Shown here: piece after piece, positions 45,339 to 53,659 of the stretch
How the letters are laid out: every line of letters starts with the position of its first letter
Numbering within the stretch: position 1 is the stretch's first letter
Source: Desulforegulaceae bacterium
GTDB taxonomy: Bacteria; Desulfobacterota; Desulfobacteria; Desulfobacterales; JACKCP01
Length of the DNA stretch: 64,000 nt
Direction: 5' to 3'
NCBI GenBank assembly: GCA_034006035.1
Contig: JAVETN010000005.1
Span: 109,526 to 173,525 of the forward strand
Notes under the pieces: model-generated
Seen by the model: the letters and a program-made list of their open reading frames with translations, nothing else
What the model was told of the DNA's origin: nothing
Database searches by the model: none
Program-made: the position numbers and the translations under genes

Positions 45339-47078
45339 TCAGTCGTTTTTTAAAATATCTGAAATATAACCTTCAGGATCTGTTAATCCTTTTTTTGTTA
45401 CAATAAAACTTTTTTTATTTGTTTTTTCACTGGCAAGGATAAGTCCCAGGGAAAAATTTTCAAGAAATGATTTTTTTATATCAAGATAATTATGATGATT
45501 AAAAAGGTATTCGTTTATTAAAAAGTCTGCCGCTTCCTCTTCAAGTTCAACATAAAGCTCTTTGTCTGTAAAACTTTCGTTCTCAATGGATTTTATCTCG
45601 TAAAAAGCTTTTTTAATCCTGGAAATTGAATTTTCCACAGTTTCAACATTCATGCAATAATGTTTTGCTGAAGTTTTAATCATGGATTCGGAAAGTAAAA
45701 ATCCCACTGAAGCTTCAAGGTGGTTTTTATTTTTTAAAATATAATCTTCAATTTTTATTAATTCTTTTTTTATATTTTCATTGTATAGGTTATAAAAATA
45801 TTCAATTGAATCGGGTTTATTCACCTGCTCAAGAAATTTTTCTGGATTTTTAATGATTTCAGCATTAAAAAGAAATTTTTTAATTTTTGTAGAAGGAAGA
45901 TTAGTTTCAAACTTCATCAGCTTGTTTTCAATTGAATTTACCAGTCCTCTTGCCCCGGTTTTTTCTTTTGCTGCATTTTTTGCGATCAACTTAAGGGCAT
46001 TGTCAGTAAAGTTTATTTTTATTCCATAGGCCATAAAATCTGATTTTTTGCCTAAAACTACAGGATTATTGGGGTTGTTTAGAATATTGTAAAGATCGTT
46101 TTCTGAAAGGGGCTCAAGAATTGTTCTCACAGGAAGTCTGCCCACAAATTCAGACTCAAAGCCGTAGTTTATAAGATCTTCGCTCATAATTTCATGCATT
46201 ATATATTTGTCTGATTTATCAGAGCCTGGATTTGCATTAAAACCTATAGCGTCTTTTTTAAGCCTTTTGCCGATTATTTCTTCCATCTGGCCGAAAGCTC
46301 CGCTTACAATAAAAAGAATGTTTTTTGTGTTAATAACTTTTTTTTCCCTTGTTCCTGTTTTCTGAAATTCAGCCAGGGCTTCCATCATGGAAACTGGATC
46401 GTGGGGAGGTTGTAATTCAACTTCAGTTTCTTCCATTGGTTTTAAAAGAGCTCTTTGAACTCCGGTTCTTGAAATATCTGCACCTGAAAAACTTTTTGCA
46501 GAAGCAATTTTATCTATTTCATCAATATATATAATCCCGAATTCAGCCAAACTGATGTCATCATCAGCTTCCCTTACAAGGTCTCTTACAAGATCTTCAA
46601 CATCTCCACCCACATATCCTGTTTCTGAAAATTTTGTTGCATCTCCTTTTACAAAAGGAACTCCAATTTTATTTGCAATAAGTTTTATCAAATATGTTTT
46701 ACCAACTCCTGTGGGACCTATCATAAGAATGTTGTTTTTTATTCTTCCAAGGGAGGCTTCAGAACTTTGGGGATTTTTATTTAATTTTGATAGCCTGTTA
46801 AAATGTGTGCAAATTTTTGTTGAAAGCACAGCCTTTGCATCATCCTGCTTTATTATAAACTGGTCAAGATATGCCTTCATTTCTATGGGTAAAAGGTTGA
46901 ATACAGGGGGTTTCTCGGTTTTTTTTGACTTAGTTCCTTCTTTTTTACCTCTTATAATAGCTTCTGGGTCTCCGTATTGAGGGATCAATTGTACTCTTCC
47001 TTTAAATTTCTTGTCCAAGAACTCACCTATTTCTTTTTCTATTTTACCCGGATTTGGGTTCTTTGATTTATCTGTCAT
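45339..47078 (-). CDS. ClpX-like AAA+ unfoldase without zinc-binding domain
   Basis: A 579-residue hexameric ATPase of the ClpX/HslU group. Walker A GPTGVGKT is near residue 118, the pore loop GYVG is in SETGYVGGDVEDLV, and Walker B is IIYIDEIDKIA. The ClpP-docking loop is visible as KDAIGFNA (IGF near 276). The N-terminal zinc-binding domain of classical ClpX is absent; instead there is a short charged segment. A C-terminal extension of roughly 170 residues follows the AAA lid. It could feed special substrates to ClpP. It is a single gene, divergent from the tetR gene. Confidence 0.83.
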   Translation of the reverse strand: MTDKSKNPNPGKIEKEIGEFLDKKFKGRVQLIPQYGDPEAIIRGKKEGTKSKKTEKPPVFNLLPIEMKAYLDQFIIKQDDAKAVLSTKICTHFNRLSKLNKNPQSSEASLGRIKNNILMIGPTGVGKTYLIKLIANKIGVPFVKGDATKFSETGYVGGDVEDLVRDLVREADDDISLAEFGIIYIDEIDKIASAKSFSGADISRTGVQRALLKPMEETEVELQPPHDPVSMMEALAEFQKTGTREKKVINTKNILFIVSGAFGQMEEIIGKRLKKDAIGFNANPGSDKSDKYIMHEIMSEDLINYGFESEFVGRLPVRTILEPLSENDLYNILNNPNNPVVLGKKSDFMAYGIKINFTDNALKLIAKNAAKEKTGARGLVNSIENKLMKFETNLPSTKIKKFLFNAEIIKNPEKFLEQVNKPDSIEYFYNLYNENIKKELIKIEDYILKNKNHLEASVGFLLSESMIKTSAKHYCMNVETVENSISRIKKAFYEIKSIENESFTDKELYVELEEEAADFLINEYLFNHHNYLDIKKSFLENFSLGLILASEKTNKKSFIVTKKGLTDPEGYISDILKND

Positions 47079-47279
47079 CTATAAATTATAACCATGTTTT
47101 TTTTCAGTTCAACTTTAACAAAAAGAACAATATAGATCTTATTGATATAATATTCAAACCTGGTTTTAAAAATTTGTGAACTAAAAGGCAATCAATAAAT
47201 TTTCAGATATTTAAATTGTGCAAATTTTGGAAGTTCTAAAGGTGTAAATTAAACTGATTAAAATAAAGTTTAAAATGTT

Positions 47280-47308
47280 TTTACAAAAAAACTTTGTTAT
47301 TGTATAGA
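47280..47308 (+). promoter_or_regulatory. Predicted promoter of the 47.3-kb tetR gene
   Basis: TTTACA (47280-47285) and TATAGA (47303-47308) are spaced by 17 bases, and a full AGGAGG ribosome site lies further down, five bases before the start. Confidence 0.5.
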
Positions 47309-47340
47309 TGTAGTGTTCCTAAATATAAAAGGAGGTTGCC

Positions 47341-47973
47341 ATGACACGTGTTTCTGCATTCAACAAGCTAAGGGAAGAAGAAAGAGAAGTAAGAAGAGAG
47401 TTGATAATAGAGGCAACCCTAAGCCTGCTTGAAAAAAAAACATTTGATCAACTGGGAATGAGGGATATTGCAGCTGAAGCAGGCATTTCCCCTGCGTCTT
47501 TGTATAGATATTTTCCAGGACAGACAGAACTTTTAACGGAAAGCTTTATTTATGATCTGCAAAATCATGCTCATAAATTTAATGAAAAACTTTCAACAAA
47601 CCAAATTGATTCTGTTGAAAAGTTTGCCATTGAATTTGTAGATACTCTCATAAAAAATGAAGCTAGTTTTCAAATGATGAGCTATATGATGATAAAGGCA
47701 GAAATTTCACCTGAACTTCTTGATAAGTTCAATATGATTATGAGAAATTTTTTATCAAATATTGAAGAAGTTTTTAAAAAGTCAGGTATAGAGGTGGTCA
47801 GCAGAAATCTAATCCATGGATTTTATGCTTCACTTTCAGGGATTGTGATGGCATTTAGAAATTTTCCGGGAAAAGATAAAAAAACTATAGAAATTCATAT
47901 GAAAAAGCTTGCCAGGATCACTGCCTTTGCTTTTATCCAAAATGAAGTAACAAAGTTTGATGAAAAAACTTAA
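47341..47973 (+). CDS. TetR/AcrR-family transcriptional regulator
   Basis: A 210-residue regulator with helix-turn-helix at about 18-65 (QLGMRDIAAEAGISPASLYRYFPGQTEL-like sequence). The C-terminal half is a ligand or dimer domain with a TetR_C-type pattern (LARITAFAFIQNEV). AAAGGAGG lies five bases before the ATG, a strong site. It is divergent from the ClpX-like gene and converges on the Cys-rich gene with 6 bp between stops. Targets and inducer are unknown. Confidence 0.87.
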   Translation: MTRVSAFNKLREEEREVRRELIIEATLSLLEKKTFDQLGMRDIAAEAGISPASLYRYFPGQTELLTESFIYDLQNHAHKFNEKLSTNQIDSVEKFAIEFVDTLIKNEASFQMMSYMMIKAEISPELLDKFNMIMRNFLSNIEEVFKKSGIEVVSRNLIHGFYASLSGIVMAFRNFPGKDKKTIEIHMKKLARITAFAFIQNEVTKFDEKT

Positions 47974-47979
47974 TCATAT

Positions 47980-48165
47980 CTATGATTTTTGTGAACATGA
48001 AATCCCTTCTGCAATTTTTTCTTGAAGCCTGCTTATAACCAAACATCCTTTTTGACAATGGGGAAGAGTGTCCTTTTTATTACAATCAATACATGGGCTT
48101 TTTAAAATATATCCAACTTCAAAGTCAAATTTATCTCGTTTAATATATTTTTTACCTAATACCAA
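47980..48165 (-). CDS. Small Cys-rich protein (putative metal-binding)
   Basis: A 61-residue basic protein with CIDCNKKDTLPHCQKGC (about 25-41), i.e. CxxC then CxxxC, plus a late cysteine. The spacing fits a zinc-ribbon or other small metal site; I do not recognise a family. The start is TTG, supported by AGGAG six bases upstream. It lies between the typA terminator and the convergent tetR gene. It could be a regulator or adaptor, but no function can be assigned. Confidence 0.55.
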   Translation of the reverse strand: MVLGKKYIKRDKFDFEVGYILKSPCIDCNKKDTLPHCQKGCLVISRLQEKIAEGISCSQKS

Positions 48166-48200
48166 AATATTCTCCTGAAACTTGTGTAAATAAAATTAAA

Positions 48201-48238
48201 GTTTTCAGCCAATCACTAATTGGTAAAAGGCTGAAAAC
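48201..48238 (-). terminator. Terminator after typA
   Basis: GTTTTCAGCC (48201-48210) pairs perfectly with GGCTGAAAAC (48229-48238). On the minus strand a U-rich stretch TTTAATTTTATTT follows. It lies 63 bp past the end of typA. Confidence 0.7.
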
Positions 48239-48301
48239 CTGTATTTTACTTAAATTTTTATCGTTTTATTTGTTAATCTTAACTCCAAAATCAAATCAAA
48301 A

Positions 48302-50143
48302 TCAAAGGTTTTCTTCTTTGAATTTTTTATTTCTATTGAGCTGTCTTTGCTGAGCAGACAGTATAGTTTTTCTTAGTCTAATGTTTTTTGGCGTGATTTC
48401 AACCATTTCATCATCTCTAATGAAATTAAGCGAATGTTCTAAGGTCATTTTTTTAATAGGGGAGCAGGTTGTGCTTTCGTCTTTTCCCGAAGCCCTCATA
48501 TTGCTGAGCTTTTTTTCCTTGCAGCCGTTTACATTTATATCACCTTCTTTATTATGCTCTCCAATTATCATTCCTTCGTAAAGTGGGGTGCCTGGCTCAA
48601 CAAAAAGTCTTCCTCTGGGCTCAAGATTATAAAGTGCGTAAGGTACAGCATTTCCTCTTCTATCAGAAACAATTGAACCTGTAAATCTTGTCGGAAAATC
48701 CCCTTTATATTCCTGATAACCTGCAAAAAGGGTGTTTAAAATACCAGTACCCTTGGTGTCAGTTAAAAATTCATCCCTATAACCGATAAGAGTTCTGGAA
48801 GGAAGGAGAAACTCCATGTTTACACGGCCTTTGCCGTTGTTTACAAGGTTTAGAAGTTTCCCTTTTCTGATGGTGAGTTTTTCAGTTACTACTCCTGTAA
48901 AGTTTTCATCACAGTCAATATAGGCATTTTCACAAGGTTCTAGTCTTTTTCCATTTTCATACCTATAAATTACTTCAGGTCTTCCAACACAGATTTCAAA
49001 TCCTTCTCTTCTCATTGTTTCAATAAGAATTGCCAGCTGAAATTCGCCCCTTCCCTTTACTGTAAAGGAATCCCTTTCATTTGTTCTTTCAAGTTTTATA
49101 GCAACATTAATCAAGGTTTCCTTTTCAAGTCTTTCATAAATTTTTCTTGATTGAAGAATTTTTCCTTCAAGTCCTGCAAAGGGAGAATTATTAATTGTAA
49201 ACCTCATTGAAACTGTTGGTTCATCAACATGAATTCTTGGTAAAGGTTTGGGTGAAGATGAAAAGCAGATTGTATCTCCAATCCTGAAACAATCACTTCC
49301 TGAAATAACTGCTATATCACCTGGCTCAACCTCTTTTGTTTCATCAAGAGTCATTCCATTGTAGCTTTGAAGTTTTGACAAATTAAAAGAAATGTTTTCA
49401 TTTGAGGAATTAATACAGATGAATTGATCCTTTGCAGTGATTTTTTGGTTGAAAACTCTGCCTATGGCAAGTCTTCCAAGATAATCAGAATACCCAAGAT
49501 CTGAAACAAGCATTTGAAACGGTTGGTCTTTGGGGTAGCTTGGTTTTGGTATTTCTTTTAAAATAAGCTCAAAAAGAGGGTCAAGGTTTATCCTTTTTTC
49601 TTCAAGGGAAGTCATGGCAACCCCGTTTCTTCCTATTGCATATAAATATGGAAAATCAAGCTGATCATCTGAAGCTTCAAGATCTATGAAAAGATCGTAG
49701 ATTTCATCTAAAACTTCAGCAGGCCTTGAATCGTCTCTGTCAATTTTATTTATTACAACTATTATCTTGAGTCCTGCATCAAGGGTTTTTTTTAATACAA
49801 ATCTTGTCTGGGGAAGTGGACCTTCTGATGAATCAACCAAAAGGACTGCTCCGTCAACCATTGAAAGTGCTCTTTCAACTTCTCCTCCGAAATCAGCATG
49901 GCCTGGAGTGTCTAGTATATTTATTTTTGTATTTCCCCTTTGGACAGAACAGTTTTTAGCAGATATTGTAATTCCTCTTTCTCTTTCAATATCCATACTA
50001 TCCATTATCCGGTCGTCAACTTCCTGGTTTTCTCTAAAAATTCCGCTTTGTTTGAACATTGCGTCTACAAGTGTTGTTTTACCATGGTCAACATGGGCAA
50101 TAATTGCTATGTTCCTGATGTTTAAATCAAAGTTTTGTGTCAT
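48302..50143 (-). CDS. typA: Translational GTPase TypA/BipA
   Basis: Ribosome-binding GTPase involved in stress and low-temperature growth and in large-subunit assembly. The G1 motif is IAHVDHGKTTLV, the switch I/II segment RGITISAKN and DTPGHADFGGEVER, and G4 is VINKIDR. Domain order (GTPase, EF-Tu-like beta-barrel, EF-G III and V-like, and the C-terminal TypA domain) is complete over 613 residues. An upstream ATG or GTG at 50203 would add 20 unlikely residues; MTQNFDLNIRNIAIIAHVDH at 50143 is the natural start. Confidence 0.95.
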   Translation of the reverse strand: MTQNFDLNIRNIAIIAHVDHGKTTLVDAMFKQSGIFRENQEVDDRIMDSMDIERERGITISAKNCSVQRGNTKINILDTPGHADFGGEVERALSMVDGAVLLVDSSEGPLPQTRFVLKKTLDAGLKIIVVINKIDRDDSRPAEVLDEIYDLFIDLEASDDQLDFPYLYAIGRNGVAMTSLEEKRINLDPLFELILKEIPKPSYPKDQPFQMLVSDLGYSDYLGRLAIGRVFNQKITAKDQFICINSSNENISFNLSKLQSYNGMTLDETKEVEPGDIAVISGSDCFRIGDTICFSSSPKPLPRIHVDEPTVSMRFTINNSPFAGLEGKILQSRKIYERLEKETLINVAIKLERTNERDSFTVKGRGEFQLAILIETMRREGFEICVGRPEVIYRYENGKRLEPCENAYIDCDENFTGVVTEKLTIRKGKLLNLVNNGKGRVNMEFLLPSRTLIGYRDEFLTDTKGTGILNTLFAGYQEYKGDFPTRFTGSIVSDRRGNAVPYALYNLEPRGRLFVEPGTPLYEGMIIGEHNKEGDINVNGCKEKKLSNMRASGKDESTTCSPIKKMTLEHSLNFIRDDEMVEITPKNIRLRKTILSAQQRQLNRNKKFKEENL

Positions 50144-50362
50144 TAAAGTCTTTCTGTAATTAAAAGTAAAAAAAAGCAAAACGCTATATAACACCTTTAT
50201 CAAATATAATAAAACTTTTTATTTAAACCTGTGTTTGGTTTTTTTTATTTTAACAGTTTTAATTTATATAAGAAATTAAGCTGGTTATCTTTTAATTGAA
50301 AAAACAAATTCTGACCAGGATTTAGTAAAAATATACAATGGGAAATGTTTTAGGAGATTTTT

Positions 50363-51130
50363 ATGTTAACCTTGATTGGTACATCAAAAACAATGAGGAA
50401 TTCAAAAAATAAAGAATTAGAAAAAGAACTGACCAAGCCTTTATTTAATGAAGAAACAAAATTTCTTTTTGAATTTATGAATTCCCTTTCTTTGGGAGAA
50501 ATTTCCAAAATTATGAAAACAAGCGAAAAACTTTCAAAAAATACTGTTTCAATGTTTAACAACTTTTCAAATGGTAAAAACAAAAAAAACTTAACCCCTG
50601 CAATTTATGCATTTTCAGGGGATGTTTTTAAATCTATTGATATTGAAAATTATAAAAAAGAAGATTTTTTATTTGCTCAAAAAAATTTATTTATTCTTTC
50701 AGGAATGTATGGAATTTTAAAACCACTTGACCAAATTGAGCCTTATAGACTTGAAATGGGATATGTCCCGGGAATTAAGGGTTTTAAAAAAATAAGTGAT
50801 TTTTGGAAAAACAAAATTACAAACTATTTAAATTCAATCATTGACCTGGAAAATCATAACTATATCATAGATCTTGCTTCAAAGGAGTTTACTGATTCAA
50901 TTGATAAGAAAAAATTAAAATTAAAGCTTACTAATATTGAGTTTAAAGATGAAAAAGACAATAAGTTTAGAATAATTGCAACTTATGCAAAAAAAGCCAG
51001 GGGAGCCATGGCTGATTTTATAATAAAAAATAGAATAGAAGAAAAAGATGATCTTAAAGATTTTCAGGGACTTGGATATACTTTTAACAAAAAATTTTCT
51101 AATAACAACAACCTTGTTTTTACAAGATAA
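50363..51130 (+). CDS. yaaA: YaaA family peroxide-response protein (UPF0246)
   Basis: A 255-residue cytoplasmic protein of the YaaA/DUF328 family, which limits iron-driven damage in peroxide stress in E. coli. Visible family parts are AIYAFSGDVFKSIDIENY (about 76-93), FILSGMYGILKPLDQIEPYRLEMG-like sequence (about 111-134) and KKARGAMADFIIKNRIE. The TAGGAG site lies five bases before the ATG. The following hydrolase gene starts 13 bp past its stop, so the two are likely cotranscribed. Function is by family only. Confidence 0.88.
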   Translation: MLTLIGTSKTMRNSKNKELEKELTKPLFNEETKFLFEFMNSLSLGEISKIMKTSEKLSKNTVSMFNNFSNGKNKKNLTPAIYAFSGDVFKSIDIENYKKEDFLFAQKNLFILSGMYGILKPLDQIEPYRLEMGYVPGIKGFKKISDFWKNKITNYLNSIIDLENHNYIIDLASKEFTDSIDKKKLKLKLTNIEFKDEKDNKFRIIATYAKKARGAMADFIIKNRIEEKDDLKDFQGLGYTFNKKFSNNNNLVFTR

Positions 51131-51143
51131 AGGAGTGCTTTTA

Positions 51144-51905
51144 GTGGAAAAACAAAAAATAAAAAAATTTAATTTCTTACAAAATCCTAAAGAATTTGAT
51201 GAAAATAAAAAATCTATAATTTTTATTCATGGTGCTTCTATTAATTCCAATTTTTTTGTTAATCAGCTTAATTTTTTTTCCAATGAATTTAATGTTTTTG
51301 CTCCTGATCTTCCAGGACGTAATGTTGGCGATGAAATTCCATCTAAAAATATTTCTGGATACGCAGATTTTATCATAGATTTTATAGAGGAAATGAAACT
51401 TGAAAAACCTCATATCTGCGGGATTTCAATGGGTGGAGCAATTGTTTTGGATCTTCTTGTAAGGGAATATGAAAATATTGATTCAGCAATAATAATCAAT
51501 TCAGGGGCAAGACTAAAAGTTTTGGATATGGTTTTTACCTCTGTCCAAAATGCTTTTGATGATTTTAGAAAAGGAATGATAAACTTTGGAGTATCTGAAA
51601 ACTTTGATGTCGCTAAAATAGAAGCTGAAGCTTATAAGGCGACCATTGACAATCCTTATACTGCAATTTCAGATTTTAATGCCTGCAATGATTTTGATTT
51701 AATGGGACGCCTTGATAAAATTGATAAAAAAGTCTTAATTCTTGGTGCAACTGAAGATGTTTCAACCCCTTTAAAATATGGAAAATATTTAAATGACCAT
51801 ATAAAAAACTCTCAATTTAAAGTAATTGAAGGAGCTGGGCATTTATCTCCTATGGAAAAACCTGATGAGGTAAATTCAGAAATTTATAAATTTCTGAAGG
51901 CATGA
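51144..51905 (+). CDS. Alpha/beta hydrolase
   Basis: A 253-residue hydrolase. The oxyanion loop is IFIHGASINSNFF, the nucleophile elbow ICGISMGGAIVLDL, the acid in LGATEDVSTPLKYG and the histidine in EGAGHLSPMEKPDEV. The frame is open further upstream within yaaA, but GTG at 51144 with AAAGGAG eight bases ahead is the best start. It resembles carboxylesterases or meta-cleavage hydrolases; the substrate is unknown. It converges with the L,D-transpeptidase gene. Confidence 0.82.
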   Translation: MEKQKIKKFNFLQNPKEFDENKKSIIFIHGASINSNFFVNQLNFFSNEFNVFAPDLPGRNVGDEIPSKNISGYADFIIDFIEEMKLEKPHICGISMGGAIVLDLLVREYENIDSAIIINSGARLKVLDMVFTSVQNAFDDFRKGMINFGVSENFDVAKIEAEAYKATIDNPYTAISDFNACNDFDLMGRLDKIDKKVLILGATEDVSTPLKYGKYLNDHIKNSQFKVIEGAGHLSPMEKPDEVNSEIYKFLKA

Positions 51906-51931
51906 TTTTACATTTCAACCAGATTCTTTAT

Positions 51932-52414
51932 TCATGGTTTTATTAGTATAGCTGTGCCAACATCAACCAGGGTCCATATTTCATCCATATTTTTATTTGA
52001 TAATCCAATGCATCCCTGGGTCCAATTAAAATATTTTGAAACAAAATACAGCCAGCCAAGTCTGTTTTTTTGTCCGTGAATCATTATTGCACCACCAGGA
52101 TTAAAACCTTTTTCTTTTGCTTTTTTTTTATCTTCTTTGTTGGGGAATGAAATATGGATTGATTTATAAAAAGCACTGTTTATATTTTTATAATAAAGAA
52201 TATATCTGCCTTCAGGTGTTCTTCCATCACCTTCTTTAATTTTGTGTCCTTTTGGGTTGTTGCCAAGTGAAATATGATAGCTTTTATATATATTTTCATT
52301 TTTTATTAAGTATAATTTTAATTCTGATTTTATTACCAGTACTGAATCAGCTTTTTCTATTCCAAAAGATAAAGACGGACACAGAATAAAAAAAATTAGA
52401 AATATTTTTCTCAT
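51932..52414 (-). CDS. L,D-transpeptidase (YkuD family)
   Basis: A secreted enzyme of about 160 residues that crosslinks or attaches to peptidoglycan. A signal peptide MRKIFLIFFILCPSLSFG supports the ATG at 52414, although the frame continues upstream to 52477. The YkuD motif is present as the histidine in AIMIHGQKNR and the active cysteine in NWTQGCIGLSN (HxG then SxGC-like, here TQGC). YkuD enzymes with this short form also include ErfK-like murein proteins. It is alone, ending 26 bp from the convergent hydrolase. Confidence 0.85.
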   Translation of the reverse strand: MRKIFLIFFILCPSLSFGIEKADSVLVIKSELKLYLIKNENIYKSYHISLGNNPKGHKIKEGDGRTPEGRYILYYKNINSAFYKSIHISFPNKEDKKKAKEKGFNPGGAIMIHGQKNRLGWLYFVSKYFNWTQGCIGLSNKNMDEIWTLVDVGTAILIKP

Positions 52415-52532
52415 AATTTTCTGGTTCATTAGTAATTTAACTGACTGAATGCCGTTATTAAAGCTGTTAATGTTCATTAGGTTTATTCATTGCTTTTTTC
52501 ATTGGATTTTTTTACAGGCTGATAAAATTTCA

Positions 52533-53657
52533 TTATGCCATAGTTCCTATGGTTTTACGAAAACGAGCCAGGGAAATTGAAAAAAACACTGCTCCAATTG
52601 TTGTAAGAGTAATCAGCTGAGGCCATACAACTTCAATTCCAGCTCCACGGAAAAGAATTGCCTGACCTGAGGATACAAAATGAGTAGTCGGAGCAGCCAG
52701 CATTATATTTTGAATGAATACCGGCATACTTTCGTAGGGCGTAGCTCCTCCTGAAAGCATCTGAAGCGGGAGAAGAATCAATACCATTAATAAACCAAAT
52801 TGAGGCATGGAACGGGTTAAGGTTGCCATGAAAATTCCCATGGAAGTTGTTGCAAACAAATGAAGTGCAGCACAAACTGAAAATAATGCCACTGAGCCTT
52901 GAATTGGTACATTAAGAGCTCCCTGGACTATGAAAATTAATGAAAAAATTGTTGCCAGTATAACCACCAATCCCATGGACCAGATTTTAGAAATCATGAT
53001 TTCACCCGGAGTTACAGGCATTACAAGCAGATGTTCAATTGTACCGTGCTCACGTTCCCGAAGAAGCGAGGCACCAGCCAGGATCACTGAGAGCATGGTA
53101 ACCGAGTTGATAAGTTCCATTAAAGAACCAAACCATGATTGAGTAAGGGCAGGATTAAAGCGTGCTCTGATTGCCAGATTAACTGGAGGAGTTGCAGTGC
53201 CACGATAGCTTTGAACGAATTCATTTATTTCATCAAGAATAATTTGCTGAATATAACTGCTTCCTGTAAAAGCCTGGCTCATTCGAGTGGCGTCCACATT
53301 AAGCTGAATCAAAGGGCTTTGTCCTCCTAGTACATCACGTTGAAACTCCGGAGGTATATTAAGGGCAAAGGTGAATCCGCCGGCATCCATACCTGGATCA
53401 ACCTCATTTAGAGTTATTACTTGAGGGGGCATAAAGTGTGGAGGATAAAAAGCAGAAATAATTCTTTGGGAAAGTGGAGATTGATCCTCATCTACAATTG
53501 CTATCACAGCTTTGTGCAAAGAATCAGGCATAGCAGTAGCAGCAATGTAAACAGCTGCAGTAAGGCTGTAAACAATCAGCACAAGCAGCATAGGCTCACG
53601 TATAAGGCTCCATAATTCTTTAACTCCTAAACGATAAATATTGGTTGCACGGCTCAT
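52533..53657 (-). CDS. yhhJ: ABC-2 type exporter permease (YhhJ/YbhR family)
   Basis: A 374-residue inner-membrane permease. One N-terminal membrane segment (about 20-40), a long periplasmic domain (about 50-170) and five C-terminal segments form the ABC-2 pattern. The IEHLLVMPVTPGEIMISKI segment is a family signature. A TTG at 53663 would add two residues, but ATG at 53657 is preferred, 2 bp after the rbbA stop. It pairs with the permease half of RbbA. Base composition is clearly richer in G and C than the upstream genes. Confidence 0.9.
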   Translation of the reverse strand: MSRATNIYRLGVKELWSLIREPMLLVLIVYSLTAAVYIAATAMPDSLHKAVIAIVDEDQSPLSQRIISAFYPPHFMPPQVITLNEVDPGMDAGGFTFALNIPPEFQRDVLGGQSPLIQLNVDATRMSQAFTGSSYIQQIILDEINEFVQSYRGTATPPVNLAIRARFNPALTQSWFGSLMELINSVTMLSVILAGASLLREREHGTIEHLLVMPVTPGEIMISKIWSMGLVVILATIFSLIFIVQGALNVPIQGSVALFSVCAALHLFATTSMGIFMATLTRSMPQFGLLMVLILLPLQMLSGGATPYESMPVFIQNIMLAAPTTHFVSSGQAILFRGAGIEVVWPQLITLTTIGAVFFSISLARFRKTIGTMA

Positions 53658-53659
53658 GA

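Noticed and set aside
46555..46980. 141-codon frame antisense to the ClpX-like gene
   Set aside because: It covers the Walker A region of the opposite gene and has no recognisable features of its own.
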